From the NCBI RefSeq assembly GCF_001676725.1, contig NZ_CP016172.1:3844001-3908000 (forward strand): 64,000 bases of DNA, given 5' to 3'. The translations under genes and the position numbers were made by a program. How positions within the stretch are numbered: the first letter of the stretch is position 1; each line of letters opens with the position of its first letter. The notes beneath the pieces were generated by a model. It made no database searches, had not been told where the DNA came from, and worked only from the letters and a program-made list of their open reading frames with translations. Positions 1-8,800 of the stretch are shown here, piece after piece. This DNA comes from Bordetella flabilis. GTDB lineage: Bacteria > Pseudomonadota > Gammaproteobacteria > Burkholderiales > Burkholderiaceae_B.

Positions 1-654
1 CGCCCGCACCCCGGCGACATTGGCGCGCCGGGACCAGGCTCGCAATGCTTCCCCGCGCGGCATGCCGGCCCGCATGTCTCCCAGTGCGCGCAGCAGTTCG
101 TCGCGCAGGGGGCCGGCCGGCCCTTGCTGCGCCGCCTGCTGCAAAGCCCCTTGCAGATTCAACCCCGCCTCGACACAGAGCGTGGTCATATCGAGAAGGA
201 AAGGCAGCTCGCGCGCCATGCGCGCGGCGCGCCTGCGCACCTCGCCACGCAGCCACAGTCCCGGCGCCGTGGCGGCGCCCAAAGCGCCTGCGATGGCACC
301 GGACATCAGGGTCATACCCTCCACCTGCGGCACCGCGCCAGCCATCATGGCAATGACGCAGACCATGCCGCATACCCCGCATGCCCATTGCGCGGCCACC
401 ACGTGCCCTGGCGTAAATCGGCCCGGAAGCCCCGCGCGCAGAATCCGGTCGGCCAGGCGCATCCGGCGACGCCAGGAAAGCAGCGTCGCGGCCATCGGCG
501 CCATGCCTTCCAGCCATGGCCACGCCGCCCGCCATACCGGCGGCAGTGTCCCCGCGACCGGATGCGTCCGGCCCACCGGCCGCAAGGCCGGCCTTAGCAC
601 TACCGCGGCACCTATGGCGAAGGTTGCGGCCATGATGATGGCGACCCATTGCAT
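1..654 (-). CDS. tadC: TadC-like inner-membrane platform protein of the Tad pilus (C-terminus cut by window edge)
   Basis: The open frame starts at an ATG at 654 preceded by a clear GGGAGG ribosome-binding site and stays open to the left edge, so only the first 218 codons are visible. The protein begins with a hydrophobic segment, then an arginine-rich stretch, two further membrane segments at about residues 85-130, and a helical part (ELPFLLDMTTLCVEAGLNLQ) typical of the T2SSF domain shared by TadB, TadC and GspF. TadB and TadC form the inner-membrane platform on which the TadA ATPase drives assembly of Flp pili. It lies 61 bases after tadB in the same operon. Missing sequence prevents a check of the last membrane helix. 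Confidence 0.85.
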   Translation of the reverse strand, partial: MQWVAIIMAATFAIGAAVVLRPALRPVGRTHPVAGTLPPVWRAAWPWLEGMAPMAATLLSWRRRMRLADRILRAGLPGRFTPGHVVAAQWACGVCGMVCVIAMMAGAVPQVEGMTLMSGAIAGALGAATAPGLWLRGEVRRRAARMARELPFLLDMTTLCVEAGLNLQGALQQAAQQGPAGPLRDELLRALGDMRAGMPRGEALRAWSRRANVAGVRA

Positions 655-715
655 CGATTGCCTCCCGATCCTGTCTTATGCCGGTGGCCCATGCCTTTCT
701 GCGGGGCCCACGGGT

Positions 716-1561
716 TCAAACGTCGATATTCACAATGCGGCGTATCCAGACCACACCGGCTGTCTCCAGCAGCGCCATGACGACCAGCGCCGTCCACCCG
801 GCCGGCGTGTGCCAAAGGGCTGCCATGGATGCAGGATCCAGCCATGTCAAGGTAGCGGCCAGCAACGGCGCCAATGCGCCCACGATCCAACCCTGCAGCC
901 GGCCCTGTGCCGTCAGGGCCCGGATGCGGCCTTGCAACTGAAGACGGGTCAGGAGGACGGCGGCAATGCGTTCGAGCGCTTCGGCCAGGTTGCCGCCCGT
1001 ATGCGAGGCGACACGCAGCGCGGCCACGACCAGGCCGGTGGCCTCCGTCGGCATGCGGGCTTGCAGATTGAGCAGCGTCGCTTCGAACGACAAACCCAGA
1101 CGCTGCTCGCGCAGCATCAGCCCGAACTCCTGTGACAAGGGGGCCTCGCATTGCTCGACGAGCTGTCGCAGGGCGCCCGGCAGGCTGGCGCCCGCGCGCA
1201 GGCTGGACCCGAGCGCGAGCAACATATCGGGCAATTGCGCATCGAAGCGATGCTGGCGGCGGCGCCGGAGCAATGCGATCAGAATGTGCGGCAGGCGCAC
1301 AGGAAGCAAGCCGGCGATCAGCGCGGCCGGCACGCTGGCCGTGGCCGCATAGGTCATCGACGCTATCGTCACGCAGCCGGCCAGATTGACCAGCCACAGC
1401 TGGCGCGCGTCGACGAAGAGAAAAACCTCTCCCAGCCGAGCCCCAGCCGCGTCGGTATAGACCTGCCTGTAGCGGGACAAAGCGGCGGCCAGCCAGCCAT
1501 ACGCGCTCCAACACGCCACCATAATGCAGCAGGTAGCCGCGATCGCGGCAAGCCATATCAC
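716..1561 (-). CDS. tadB: TadB-like inner-membrane platform protein
   Basis: This 281-residue protein is read from a GTG at 1561 that overlaps the tadA stop codon (GTGA), which indicates translational coupling. Longer in-frame upstream ATG codons lie inside tadA and are unlikely starts. It has N-terminal hydrophobic segments at about 1-25 and 55-90, a T2SSF domain at about residues 105-230 (LPDMLLALGSSLRAGASLPG at its start) and C-terminal hydrophobic segments, as in GspF/TadB platform proteins. It would pair with TadC in the inner membrane and contact the TadA ATPase. The family is clear; the exact start is inferred from coupling. Confidence 0.88.
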   Translation of the reverse strand: MIWLAAIAATCCIMVACWSAYGWLAAALSRYRQVYTDAAGARLGEVFLFVDARQLWLVNLAGCVTIASMTYAATASVPAALIAGLLPVRLPHILIALLRRRRQHRFDAQLPDMLLALGSSLRAGASLPGALRQLVEQCEAPLSQEFGLMLREQRLGLSFEATLLNLQARMPTEATGLVVAALRVASHTGGNLAEALERIAAVLLTRLQLQGRIRALTAQGRLQGWIVGALAPLLAATLTWLDPASMAALWHTPAGWTALVVMALLETAGVVWIRRIVNIDV

Positions 1562-3285
1562 TGCGTTGCTCCTGTGGCCGGCGCCTTGTGCGGCGTGGAC
1601 GCGAAATGCCTGTTGAACAGGATCGCCGTGGCATCGTTGGTGAACAGCGCTGGATCCAGCGGTCGGCCGGCGTCCCGCCAGCGCTCCGCGAAGGTGGGCA
1701 TCGTGCTGCAACCGGAGAAACCCCCACCGGCGGCATGGCGGATATAGCGAAAAAGATCATGCGTCTGGATGCGGTCGCCCTCCATGCCGGTGACCTCCGT
1801 AATGGCTGTCACGACACGTCGGCCATCCGACATGCGCGCCTGCTGGACGATCAACTGGACGCTGGACGCGATATGTTCCCGCACCGCGGACAGGGGCAGC
1901 TCCATGCCGGCCATGAGGATCATGGTTTCGAGCCGCGATAGCGCGTCACGCGGACTATTCGCGTGCAACGTGGTCAGCGACCCCTCGTGTCCGGTGTTCA
2001 TGGCCGCCAGCATGTCGAAAGCCTCGGGGCCACGGCACTCCCCCACCACGATGCGGTCCGGCCGCATGCGCAAGGCGTTGCGCACCAGGTCTCGAATGGC
2101 GATGCGGCCGCGCCCTTCCAGATTCGGCGGGCGAGCTTCCAGTGCGACGACATGGGCGTGCCGCAGCCGCAGCTCGGCGGCGTCTTCGATGGTGATGATG
2201 CGCTCTCCCTGCGGAATGGCATTGGACAGGATATTGAGCAACGTCGTCTTGCCGGATCCCGTACCGCCGGACACGACGATGTTCAACCTCTCCCGTACGC
2301 AACGGGCGAGGAAGACGGCCATGGCGTCGCTCAGGGAGTCGTGCCGCACCAGGTCGTCCATCGCCAGCGCATGGCGTGGGAACTTGCGTATCGTGAGGCT
2401 GGTGCCCTTGAGGGCCACGGGCGCGACCACCGCGTTCACGCGCGAACCATCCTGCAGCCTGGCATCGACCATGGGGCAGCTTTCGTCGATGCGGCGTCCG
2501 ACTGGGGCCACAATGCGTTCGAGCACGCCCAACACGGCCTGTTCACTGCTGAAAGCCGTGGGATGCCTGGATAGGCAGCCCGCACGTTCCACGTAGATCT
2601 CGTCATGGCGGTTGACCATGATCTCGGTGATGGTGCCATCCTCGATCAACGGCGACAGCGGCCCCAGGCCGACCGCCTCGTCCAGGACTTCCCGCATCAG
2701 GGACTCGCGGTCCACGGCTTCCGGCAACCGTGTATCAGCCTTGACGATATCGAGGAGCATATCGGCGGCTTCGCGACGCAGCAGCGTGTCGCTCATCTTG
2801 GCCACGTCGCGGCGCCGCAGGTCCAGCGCCTCCAGCAATGCAGCATGTAGCCGTTGACGGTGCGGCAGCAACTCAATGGCCGCCTGCACCGCGGCTTGCC
2901 CTGCGTACGCGGGCTCCGCCAGCGGGATCGCGGCGGTCCGCGCCGGCGTTTCCATCGCCGGGTACGGCAAGCAGGAACGCGCCGGGATATCAATCGCTGC
3001 ATCGTGGCGCACCTTGAGCAGACACGGGCCGACAAGCACCTCGTCATCCGGACTCAAGGGTCCATAGCGTGCCACGCGTTTTCCGTTGACCAGCGTGCCG
3101 GACAACGTACCCATGTCCTCGATGACTACGTCGGTGCCCGATAGTGTCAGCACGGCATGGTCGCGGCCGACGCGCCAGTGCCGCAAGCGGATGCCGCAGT
3201 GGGGGCCGCGACCCAGGACGACAGGCGGAGCGGCCCGCACCATGCGGTGCGTGCCGTCCTCGAAGTGCAACGCTATCTCGAGCAC
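1558..3285 (-). CDS. tadA: Tad pilus assembly ATPase (TadA/CpaF) with N-terminal FHA domain
   Basis: The 575-residue protein has two parts. Residues about 1-95 look like a forkhead-associated (FHA) domain: a beta-rich stretch with the LGRG motif (residues 24-27), then RVGRDHAVL and a GTLVNGKRV segment, the usual phosphothreonine-binding loops. Residues about 140-540 form a secretion ATPase with Walker A GGTGSGKTT (340-348), the segment IITIEDAAELRL, and a Walker B/His-box region (RIVVGECRGPEAFD, TTLHANSPRDALSRLE). TadA powers pilus assembly at the cytoplasmic face. Plain TadA proteins lack the FHA part, so this is a fusion. It is coupled to tadB downstream and starts 3 bases after the secretin gene. 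Confidence 0.93.
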   Translation of the reverse strand: MLEIALHFEDGTHRMVRAAPPVVLGRGPHCGIRLRHWRVGRDHAVLTLSGTDVVIEDMGTLSGTLVNGKRVARYGPLSPDDEVLVGPCLLKVRHDAAIDIPARSCLPYPAMETPARTAAIPLAEPAYAGQAAVQAAIELLPHRQRLHAALLEALDLRRRDVAKMSDTLLRREAADMLLDIVKADTRLPEAVDRESLMREVLDEAVGLGPLSPLIEDGTITEIMVNRHDEIYVERAGCLSRHPTAFSSEQAVLGVLERIVAPVGRRIDESCPMVDARLQDGSRVNAVVAPVALKGTSLTIRKFPRHALAMDDLVRHDSLSDAMAVFLARCVRERLNIVVSGGTGSGKTTLLNILSNAIPQGERIITIEDAAELRLRHAHVVALEARPPNLEGRGRIAIRDLVRNALRMRPDRIVVGECRGPEAFDMLAAMNTGHEGSLTTLHANSPRDALSRLETMILMAGMELPLSAVREHIASSVQLIVQQARMSDGRRVVTAITEVTGMEGDRIQTHDLFRYIRHAAGGGFSGCSTMPTFAERWRDAGRPLDPALFTNDATAILFNRHFASTPHKAPATGATQ

Positions 3286-3288
3286 GTA

Positions 3289-4824
3289 TCAATCCTTGAA
3301 ATCATATTGGTTGGCACCTTGGGACGGGTCCGACGACGCCCACTGCGACCCCGTGCCGAGGTAAGGATCCCAGCCGCGTTGCACGCCTCCGGGCGTGGAC
3401 ATCAGCATGCGCGGCTGCTCCGGAAAGGCGCGCTCCACATGCATGCGCGCCTTCACCGCGGGTTCCCGCATGGCGGCATGATTTTCGGAAACCACGATGG
3501 GCGTGACGAAGATCGCCAGCTCGGTTTCCTTGACCTGGTGCCGCCGAGATCCGAACAAGGCGCCCAGCAGTGGGATATGCCGCAATCCCGGCAAGCCGCT
3601 GTCCTCCGTGCTTCGCTCCCGGGACAGGAAGCCGCCTATCACAAGCGTATGGCCGGACCGGACGTTGAACTCCGTAGACGCGCGCCGCGTCTTCAGCGCC
3701 GGGCCCCCATTGCCGGTCACCGATGCATCCACGTTGCTGGCTTCCACTTCGATGCGTGATCGAACCGTGCCACTGGCGGCAATCGTCGGCGTGATGCGCA
3801 GGGAGACACCATAGGGCTTGAACAGCGTGGAGGCATTGCCGTCCTTGTCAACGGTAGCGTACGGCACCTCGCCGCCGGCAAGAAATTCCGCCGTTGAACC
3901 GCTGCGCGCCAACAGCTGGGGCTGCGCCAGCACGACGGCCTCACCCGTTTGGGCAAGCAGGTTCAAACGGGATGACAGCAGCATGTTCATGCCCGCGTAG
4001 CCGACACCCGGCGCGGCGCGCAGCGGCACGGCCAAGGGAGATTCCCCCGGTCGCTCGGTCAGCCGGCCCGAGGTGGCGGCGTCCAGGGCCCAGCCGGCCG
4101 TCAGCCCACCCTGCGTGGCGGCATCCCAGCGCACTCCCAATTCCGTCAGGCGTGAGCGCGGCAACTCCACGACCTGGACATCGAGCAGGACCATGCGGTC
4201 CCATCCCACCTTGCCGGTGAAATCCAGGACCTGGGGATAGCGCTCCGCCAGGGCCGCGATACGGCTGCGGTCCGCATCCGAGAGATCATGGCCTTCGATG
4301 ACGATCTGGTTGCCTATCCTTTCGCCGCGCGCCCCCGGTATGCGCGCCAGCAGCGCGTCCACTTCCGCACGCATGCGTCGTGACTGGGCCGGCGCTACGC
4401 GCACGGTGTAGGCGATACGCTTCTTCCCCGCCCATACGTGCAGGGAAGACTCGCCTTCCGCGCGCGCAAAGATAATGACTTCGGCGGAATCGGCTGCGAC
4501 GGCATGCACGACGGCGCCGTTGCCGACGGCGACACGGGTCACGCCGGGATGAGTCAACACGCGAGTTTCGCCGACCTGCAGCTCCAGCAGGGCGACGCCG
4601 GCAGGCGCGGCAGGAACGGAGGCTGAAAAGGTACTGCTCAAGACCAGGATCACGATATGCCATGGGCGCCATGGGCGCCGCAGGTGCCATATATGGTCAG
4701 GGCGCCAAAAGTGCCACAGATACTCCAGCCGCCGCCGGGTCCATGGGCCCGAAAAGCACGCACCGTGCATGTGGCTGTTCGCGGCGGCAGAAGGCGGCGA
4801 TGGCATGTGATTACTCCGGGCCAT
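3289..4824 (-). CDS. rcpA: Outer-membrane secretin of the Tad system (RcpA/CpaC)
   Basis: About 511 residues when read from the ATG at 4824, which sits in a TGATG junction with the cpaB stop. The C-terminal half is a secretin domain, ending in the typical IPLLGALFGSRR and ETELAIFVTPIVV motifs. The N-terminal part has a pilus-secretin domain (LLELQVGETRVL; VTRVAVGNGAVVHA) and a BON-like segment. It would form the outer-membrane pore for the Flp pilus. Oddly, the hydrophobic signal segment (IVILVLSSTFSASVPAAPAG) begins only near residue 57, after an unusual Trp/His/Arg-rich stretch, so the true start may lie further downstream, possibly at an in-frame GTG. Confidence 0.9.
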   Translation of the reverse strand: MARSNHMPSPPSAAANSHMHGACFSGPWTRRRLEYLWHFWRPDHIWHLRRPWRPWHIVILVLSSTFSASVPAAPAGVALLELQVGETRVLTHPGVTRVAVGNGAVVHAVAADSAEVIIFARAEGESSLHVWAGKKRIAYTVRVAPAQSRRMRAEVDALLARIPGARGERIGNQIVIEGHDLSDADRSRIAALAERYPQVLDFTGKVGWDRMVLLDVQVVELPRSRLTELGVRWDAATQGGLTAGWALDAATSGRLTERPGESPLAVPLRAAPGVGYAGMNMLLSSRLNLLAQTGEAVVLAQPQLLARSGSTAEFLAGGEVPYATVDKDGNASTLFKPYGVSLRITPTIAASGTVRSRIEVEASNVDASVTGNGGPALKTRRASTEFNVRSGHTLVIGGFLSRERSTEDSGLPGLRHIPLLGALFGSRRHQVKETELAIFVTPIVVSENHAAMREPAVKARMHVERAFPEQPRMLMSTPGGVQRGWDPYLGTGSQWASSDPSQGANQYDFKD

Positions 4825-5756
4825 CACCGCAGCGCCGGCGCGCGCTGGTCAGTCGCGCGCCCCGATCCCGGCGGCAGGCGTCCGGCGCTGACGAGTTCGG
4901 CGGGCACCTCCGCCCGGAACAGACCGGCCGCGACGCCGTCGGTGTCATCGGGATCGTGCTGGCCTGCCGCGTCATCGGCAAGGCGATCGCCATACAGTAC
5001 GGGAATGCGAGCCGGCGGTGCGCCATGGCTGACATCGATGCCGAGCAGGCTCGCCAGGTCGCCGCGTGCCGCCGTGGCGGCCGTTGCCGCATCGCGATGG
5101 TGTCGCAGTATGGCCGTAATGCGCCCAGCCTGCCTGGCTGCAACCAGCTTGACGGCATCCTCGGGCCCGGCGTCCAGGGTAATCGTCGAGAAGGACGGCG
5201 CCGGGCCTTCTTCGTTGTCGCCATCTCGTCCGGTCGCCAGGACCAGCACACCCTGTAGCAACGGTGCCGTGACGTGGCGGCGCGCATGCTCGAACGAGAC
5301 GTAGAGATCGAGCAGATCGCCGGGCTGCAACATGCCGGACAGGGAATTGATGTCGTCCACGGGAATCGTGATGGCGCGACGGCCGGCCGGCACACGGGAC
5401 GACAGCGAGGCCGCACGTTCCTTGGCCAGATGGGCCCGCAGGATGGGATCGCCTCGCCGTACGGGATGCGCCAATACATGGTCCATGTACGCTGCGAAAT
5501 CTTCAGGCGCCAGCGTATCGCTGGCGACCCATTCACGCGGGATTTCCCGGACGGCGACATGCTCCTCGTCCAGGCGGCCTCCTGGTGCCAGGTCATAGGC
5601 CGCGACCAGCCGACTCACCGTCGGCACACGGGACTCGGCTTCCAGTTGTTCGATACGGCCCTGGATGTGTTGCCGTGCCGCCCATGCAGCGAGCAGACCG
5701 GCCACGATCGTAACGACCGCCATGAGCCAGCGTTGCGTCGGGATCCAGGCCGGCAT
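4824..5756 (-). CDS. cpaB: CpaB/RcpC-like Tad pilus assembly protein
   Basis: This 310-residue protein has one N-terminal membrane anchor (residues about 9-26), then a SAF-like domain (TVSRLVAAYDLAPGGRLDEE) and a longer domain with PVDDINSLSGMLQPGDLLDLY, the hallmark of the CpaB/RcpC family. CpaB is periplasmic and thought to work with the secretin during Flp pilus biogenesis. Its stop shares a base with the secretin start. The acidic, low-complexity C-terminal region is less conserved. The start ATG at 5756 lies 6 bases from the end of the preceding gene. Confidence 0.88.
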   Translation of the reverse strand: MPAWIPTQRWLMAVVTIVAGLLAAWAARQHIQGRIEQLEAESRVPTVSRLVAAYDLAPGGRLDEEHVAVREIPREWVASDTLAPEDFAAYMDHVLAHPVRRGDPILRAHLAKERAASLSSRVPAGRRAITIPVDDINSLSGMLQPGDLLDLYVSFEHARRHVTAPLLQGVLVLATGRDGDNEEGPAPSFSTITLDAGPEDAVKLVAARQAGRITAILRHHRDAATAATAARGDLASLLGIDVSHGAPPARIPVLYGDRLADDAAGQHDPDDTDGVAAGLFRAEVPAELVSAGRLPPGSGRATDQRAPALR

Positions 5757-5762
5757 ATCGCC

Positions 5763-6506
5763 CTACCCCCTTACGCGAAGCACGGCCGTGACCCCGCTGC
5801 CGCCAGTACCGATCGGCGCGATGACCAGGGATAACCGCTGCCGTTCGCGCGACCAGTTTTGATCCGGGTCGCCGATGGACACATCGGCGGCAGGCGCCGG
5901 CCGCCAACCCTGGGCGCGCAGATCGCGCCACAGCGTTCTGCGCAGGTGTGCCGGCGGAGCCGCGTGCGTCCACACCTGCTCGAACACGGTATCCCCCGCC
6001 ACGCGCGATTGCAGCTCGAAGCGCAATTGACCACCCTTCAGTTGCCAGGGGCGTTGCCAGGACTGCGTGGGTGCAGACGCGCCCGACATATCGCCGAGCG
6101 GCAATGCGGAAATCGTGCCACGGGTGCGGCCCCACCCGGCATCGAACAACCGCGCCACCCAATGCCTGCCCTGCTCCACCCCGCCAAGTACCGCGCTGCC
6201 CGGCACCACCCACATATCGCGCAGCGCAGGCTGCTGTCCGGTAAGCCACGCCGCGACGACCGGTATCGAGCCGGGCGCCTCGAAAACCCATGCGGACAAG
6301 GGCCTTCCCTGGATGCGCAGGGCCGTTCCCAGCGCGGCATAGTGACCGCCCGGCGGCAAGGAGGGCGGCACGACATCGGCCGCAGGCGCGCCCGCCGATG
6401 CAACGGCGGTACCGGCACCAATGCCCGCCAGCCATGGCTGCGCTGGCAGGCCCAGGGCCAGTACTGTCCATGCCGCGCGCAGCGTGGGGTGCGGTCTGCG
6501 GGACAT
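5763..6506 (-). CDS. Exported protein of unknown function in the Tad operon
   Basis: The 247-residue product starts at an ATG at 6506 that overlaps the stop of the TadE-like gene (TGATG), so it is part of the operon. It begins with a signal-like segment (arginines, then a hydrophobic stretch to about residue 37). The rest is soluble, rich in tryptophan and glycine, with no motif I recognise. No membrane anchor is visible after the signal, so the mature protein is probably periplasmic. Its position between the minor pilin TadE and CpaB suggests a periplasmic accessory role, such as a pilotin- or chaperone-like factor, but that is inference from position only. Confidence 0.75.
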   Translation of the reverse strand: MSRRPHPTLRAAWTVLALGLPAQPWLAGIGAGTAVASAGAPAADVVPPSLPPGGHYAALGTALRIQGRPLSAWVFEAPGSIPVVAAWLTGQQPALRDMWVVPGSAVLGGVEQGRHWVARLFDAGWGRTRGTISALPLGDMSGASAPTQSWQRPWQLKGGQLRFELQSRVAGDTVFEQVWTHAAPPAHLRRTLWRDLRAQGWRPAPAADVSIGDPDQNWSRERQRLSLVIAPIGTGGSGVTAVLRVRG

Positions 6507-7120
6507 CACGGCCGTCCTCGCCTGCGTGAAGACGGTCGCACCCGGCCAGGAGGCGCGAGGTCGGCCCAGGGCGTCAACCAGTCCAAATCCGGTGCGGGGC
6601 GGGACCAGGCGCGGTCCACGCCTTTGAACCTCGACGCGGCCTGCCGCCCGGCCGCCAGGCCCGGTGCGGCGATCCGGCGCCAGGCTTGCGGCGAAGCCGC
6701 GATGCGGTCCTGGGCCTGCCTGTCGCTGCCGGCGTGGCCTGCGTCAGCCAATACGGACGTATGCCGACGCATCGCCCATTGCGATGCGTCGGCATAAAGG
6801 ACCTGTACCGGCATGGTGGCCACCGCCGTGACGATGCCCTTGTCCTCGACATCCAGCTCGTGCCGCAAGGTCCGCACAGGCGTCCCGCCCGGGCCGGGAA
6901 AGGCAGGCTGCGCCTCCCGGCGGACGCGTAGCCGGGCCGAAGACGGCGGACGTTCGCCCAGCGCGTATCGAAACGCCTGGACGCGGCTGGCGTGGGCTCC
7001 CCCCAGCCCGAGCCATTGCAGGCGCCCTACGGCGACCACGGACACGATCAGCACAGCGAGCAAAGCGAATACCGCAACGGCCTCTACGATGGCGTATCCA
7101 CGTTGGCGCTCACGGGGCAT
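6506..7120 (-). CDS. tadE: TadE-like minor pseudopilin
   Basis: The 204-residue protein opens with MPRERQRG followed by YAIVEAVAVF and a hydrophobic helix of about 20 residues. This matches the prepilin peptidase site G-X4-E, with cleavage predicted after Gly8 and Glu at +5. The remaining 170 residues are soluble and would be exposed outside the membrane. TadE-type pseudopilins are minor components needed for Flp pilus formation. The gene overlaps the preceding TadG-like gene by 11 bases and the following gene by a TGATG junction. No prepilin peptidase gene (TadV or PilD) is visible in this window. Confidence 0.8.
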   Translation of the reverse strand: MPRERQRGYAIVEAVAVFALLAVLIVSVVAVGRLQWLGLGGAHASRVQAFRYALGERPPSSARLRVRREAQPAFPGPGGTPVRTLRHELDVEDKGIVTAVATMPVQVLYADASQWAMRRHTSVLADAGHAGSDRQAQDRIAASPQAWRRIAAPGLAAGRQAASRFKGVDRAWSRPAPDLDWLTPWADLAPPGRVRPSSRRRGRP

Positions 7121-8537
7121 GGCGAGGCTCCGTCCCGGTTAGGCCGCGGCGTCGCGGCGCCAGACGTGCTTGCCAGTACGGCCGGAACAAGGTGGCCAGC
7201 TCGACGGAGCCGTCCTGGCGCGCGACAGGACGGACGAAGTAGGTTTCCGCCGCACTGGTCACACTGACCTGGTCCTCTCGGCGCAGGCCGGCATAAGCCA
7301 GGCGGCCCTGCGGCGAAGCGATCGTGCTGCCAGCGTCCGTCGTGGCCAGCAACGGGGCGGGCTGCGCCAGCCGCAGGACAAAACGGGCGGCCCGGCGAAC
7401 CTGGGAGACCTCGGCATAGGCAGGCTGTCCGCCGCCGCGCCAACGGGTGGCCGCCTGTACCGCATAGGCGTAGGCCAACGGATTCGACACGCCGTTGACG
7501 ATATCCCAGGAGGTATGCTGCCGCACCCAGCGCCAGAAGTCCTGCCGGGAAAAGTCTGCCGGCGCGTCCATGGCCACGGCGTCGCCATCGCCGCCGCGGC
7601 GATCGAAGCGCCCATCGGCCTTGCCCCAGCCCATTGCATATTCGCGGTAGTAGCAGCCGATGTACTTATTGGAACGCAGCTTGTGGAAGGACTGCGTATC
7701 GACGGAGCGCCATGTCCCGTCACGGCCCAGCGTGGTGGCCCCGCGCCTGCGCAGTTCATGCCGCCGCTCCGGACACCGGAAACTGACTGGCCAGGCGTTG
7801 CGTGCGATGCCATTCCTGGGCGCCAGGAAGCCGTACCGCTCCGTTGCTCCAAGGATCATGGCGCGGAAACCGCCTCGCCCGTTCCCCGCGTATCGCTGAA
7901 CAAAACCGGGCCATTCATCGGCCAGTACCCTCATCGACAAGCGGTCCCGTTGTCCTTCGCCGTCATGGCGGTCATGGCCATTGCCGGGCGCTTGGAACTC
8001 GGGATAGTTGGCCCGCACGACGGCCTGCATGGCGCGCTGGCGGCTAGCCGGCAGATCGGCGATCGTCGCCCGTGTCGCGGCGGCCAGGACCTGATGCACG
8101 TGGGCGTCATGACTGGCATACGCGCGTTCGAACTCGTCGACCAGCGCCGCGCCGTCGATGCCAGCGGCGGCGCTGGCATAGGCCTGTCCATGCACCGGCC
8201 CGAACAGCATCGCGATCAATGCGGCCGGAGGATTGCCGCGCAACAGCCGTTGCCGCTCCGCCTGCCCGAACTGCGTCCAGGTGGCCAGCGTGACCAGATG
8301 CGCCATGGCGACCTGGTGCGCGATCTGCGCCCGGTTGATATAGGCGAGCAGATTGAGCGCGCGGGCCTGCACCAATGCGCCGCTATATGCCGCGGCATCG
8401 GCGGTATGCGTCAGGCGGGTACGCGCGGCAATGGTCTGGCCCAGGTTGTACAGCACCACGAGCGACAATGCGCCAAGGGCCGCCAGGCCCAGTGCCAGCG
8501 GCAGCGCCTGTCCGCGAGTGCGTTGGCGCGGTGTCAT
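7110..8537 (-). CDS. TadG-like membrane-anchored pilus-assembly protein
   Basis: This 475-residue protein starts with MTPRQRTRGQALPLALG and a hydrophobic helix, the form seen in TadG-like proteins with a short cytoplasmic tail, one N-terminal anchor and a large periplasmic part. The helix is followed by ARTRLTHTADAAAYSGAL, typical of the TadE/TadG-like family with its conserved DAAAYSG-type stretch. There is no Glu at +5 after RG, so it may not be cleaved as a pilin. Start ATG and the pilin stop overlap (ATGA). Its job is probably to link the pilus to the envelope. The large extracytoplasmic part (residues about 40-475) shows no motif I can name. Confidence 0.8.
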   Translation of the reverse strand: MTPRQRTRGQALPLALGLAALGALSLVVLYNLGQTIAARTRLTHTADAAAYSGALVQARALNLLAYINRAQIAHQVAMAHLVTLATWTQFGQAERQRLLRGNPPAALIAMLFGPVHGQAYASAAAGIDGAALVDEFERAYASHDAHVHQVLAAATRATIADLPASRQRAMQAVVRANYPEFQAPGNGHDRHDGEGQRDRLSMRVLADEWPGFVQRYAGNGRGGFRAMILGATERYGFLAPRNGIARNAWPVSFRCPERRHELRRRGATTLGRDGTWRSVDTQSFHKLRSNKYIGCYYREYAMGWGKADGRFDRRGGDGDAVAMDAPADFSRQDFWRWVRQHTSWDIVNGVSNPLAYAYAVQAATRWRGGGQPAYAEVSQVRRAARFVLRLAQPAPLLATTDAGSTIASPQGRLAYAGLRREDQVSVTSAAETYFVRPVARQDGSVELATLFRPYWQARLAPRRRGLTGTEPRHAP

Positions 8538-8800
8538 TGTGCCGCGCCGGCATTGCCGGTGAACGATTTGAGCGATTTGGCCTTGGCCTGGGCGGCGGCC
8601 TTGTCCGCCGCCGTCTGCGCCGCCCTGGACTGGTCGGCGCCGCTTTCACCGGCAAGCTCCCGGGCCATGGCAGCCGTCTGCGATCGCACGACTTGCCCGA
8701 ACAATTGGTACACGGCGATGGCGGCCACCGCGACCAGGGCCACCACAATGATGTATTCGGTCATGCCCTGCCCGCGCTGGCGTTTGCGGTCGATGCCCAT
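8534..8800 (-). CDS. Flp-type major pilin candidate
   Basis: The product is 88 residues from the ATG at 8800, which has a GGAG ribosome-binding site; a longer upstream frame exists but adds an implausible arginine-rich leader. Residues 1-10 (MGIDRKRQRG) form a basic leader, followed by QGMTEYIIVVALVAVAAIAV. This fits the Flp pilin site G-X4-E-Y: cleavage after Gly10, with Glu15 and Tyr16 at +5 and +6. The hydrophobic helix is followed by an alanine/lysine/serine-rich tail of about 50 residues. As the first gene of the visible operon it is the best candidate for the pilus subunit, although its tail is longer than in the smallest Flp pilins. Confidence 0.82.
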   Translation of the reverse strand: MGIDRKRQRGQGMTEYIIVVALVAVAAIAVYQLFGQVVRSQTAAMARELAGESGADQSRAAQTAADKAAAQAKAKSLKSFTGNAGAAQ

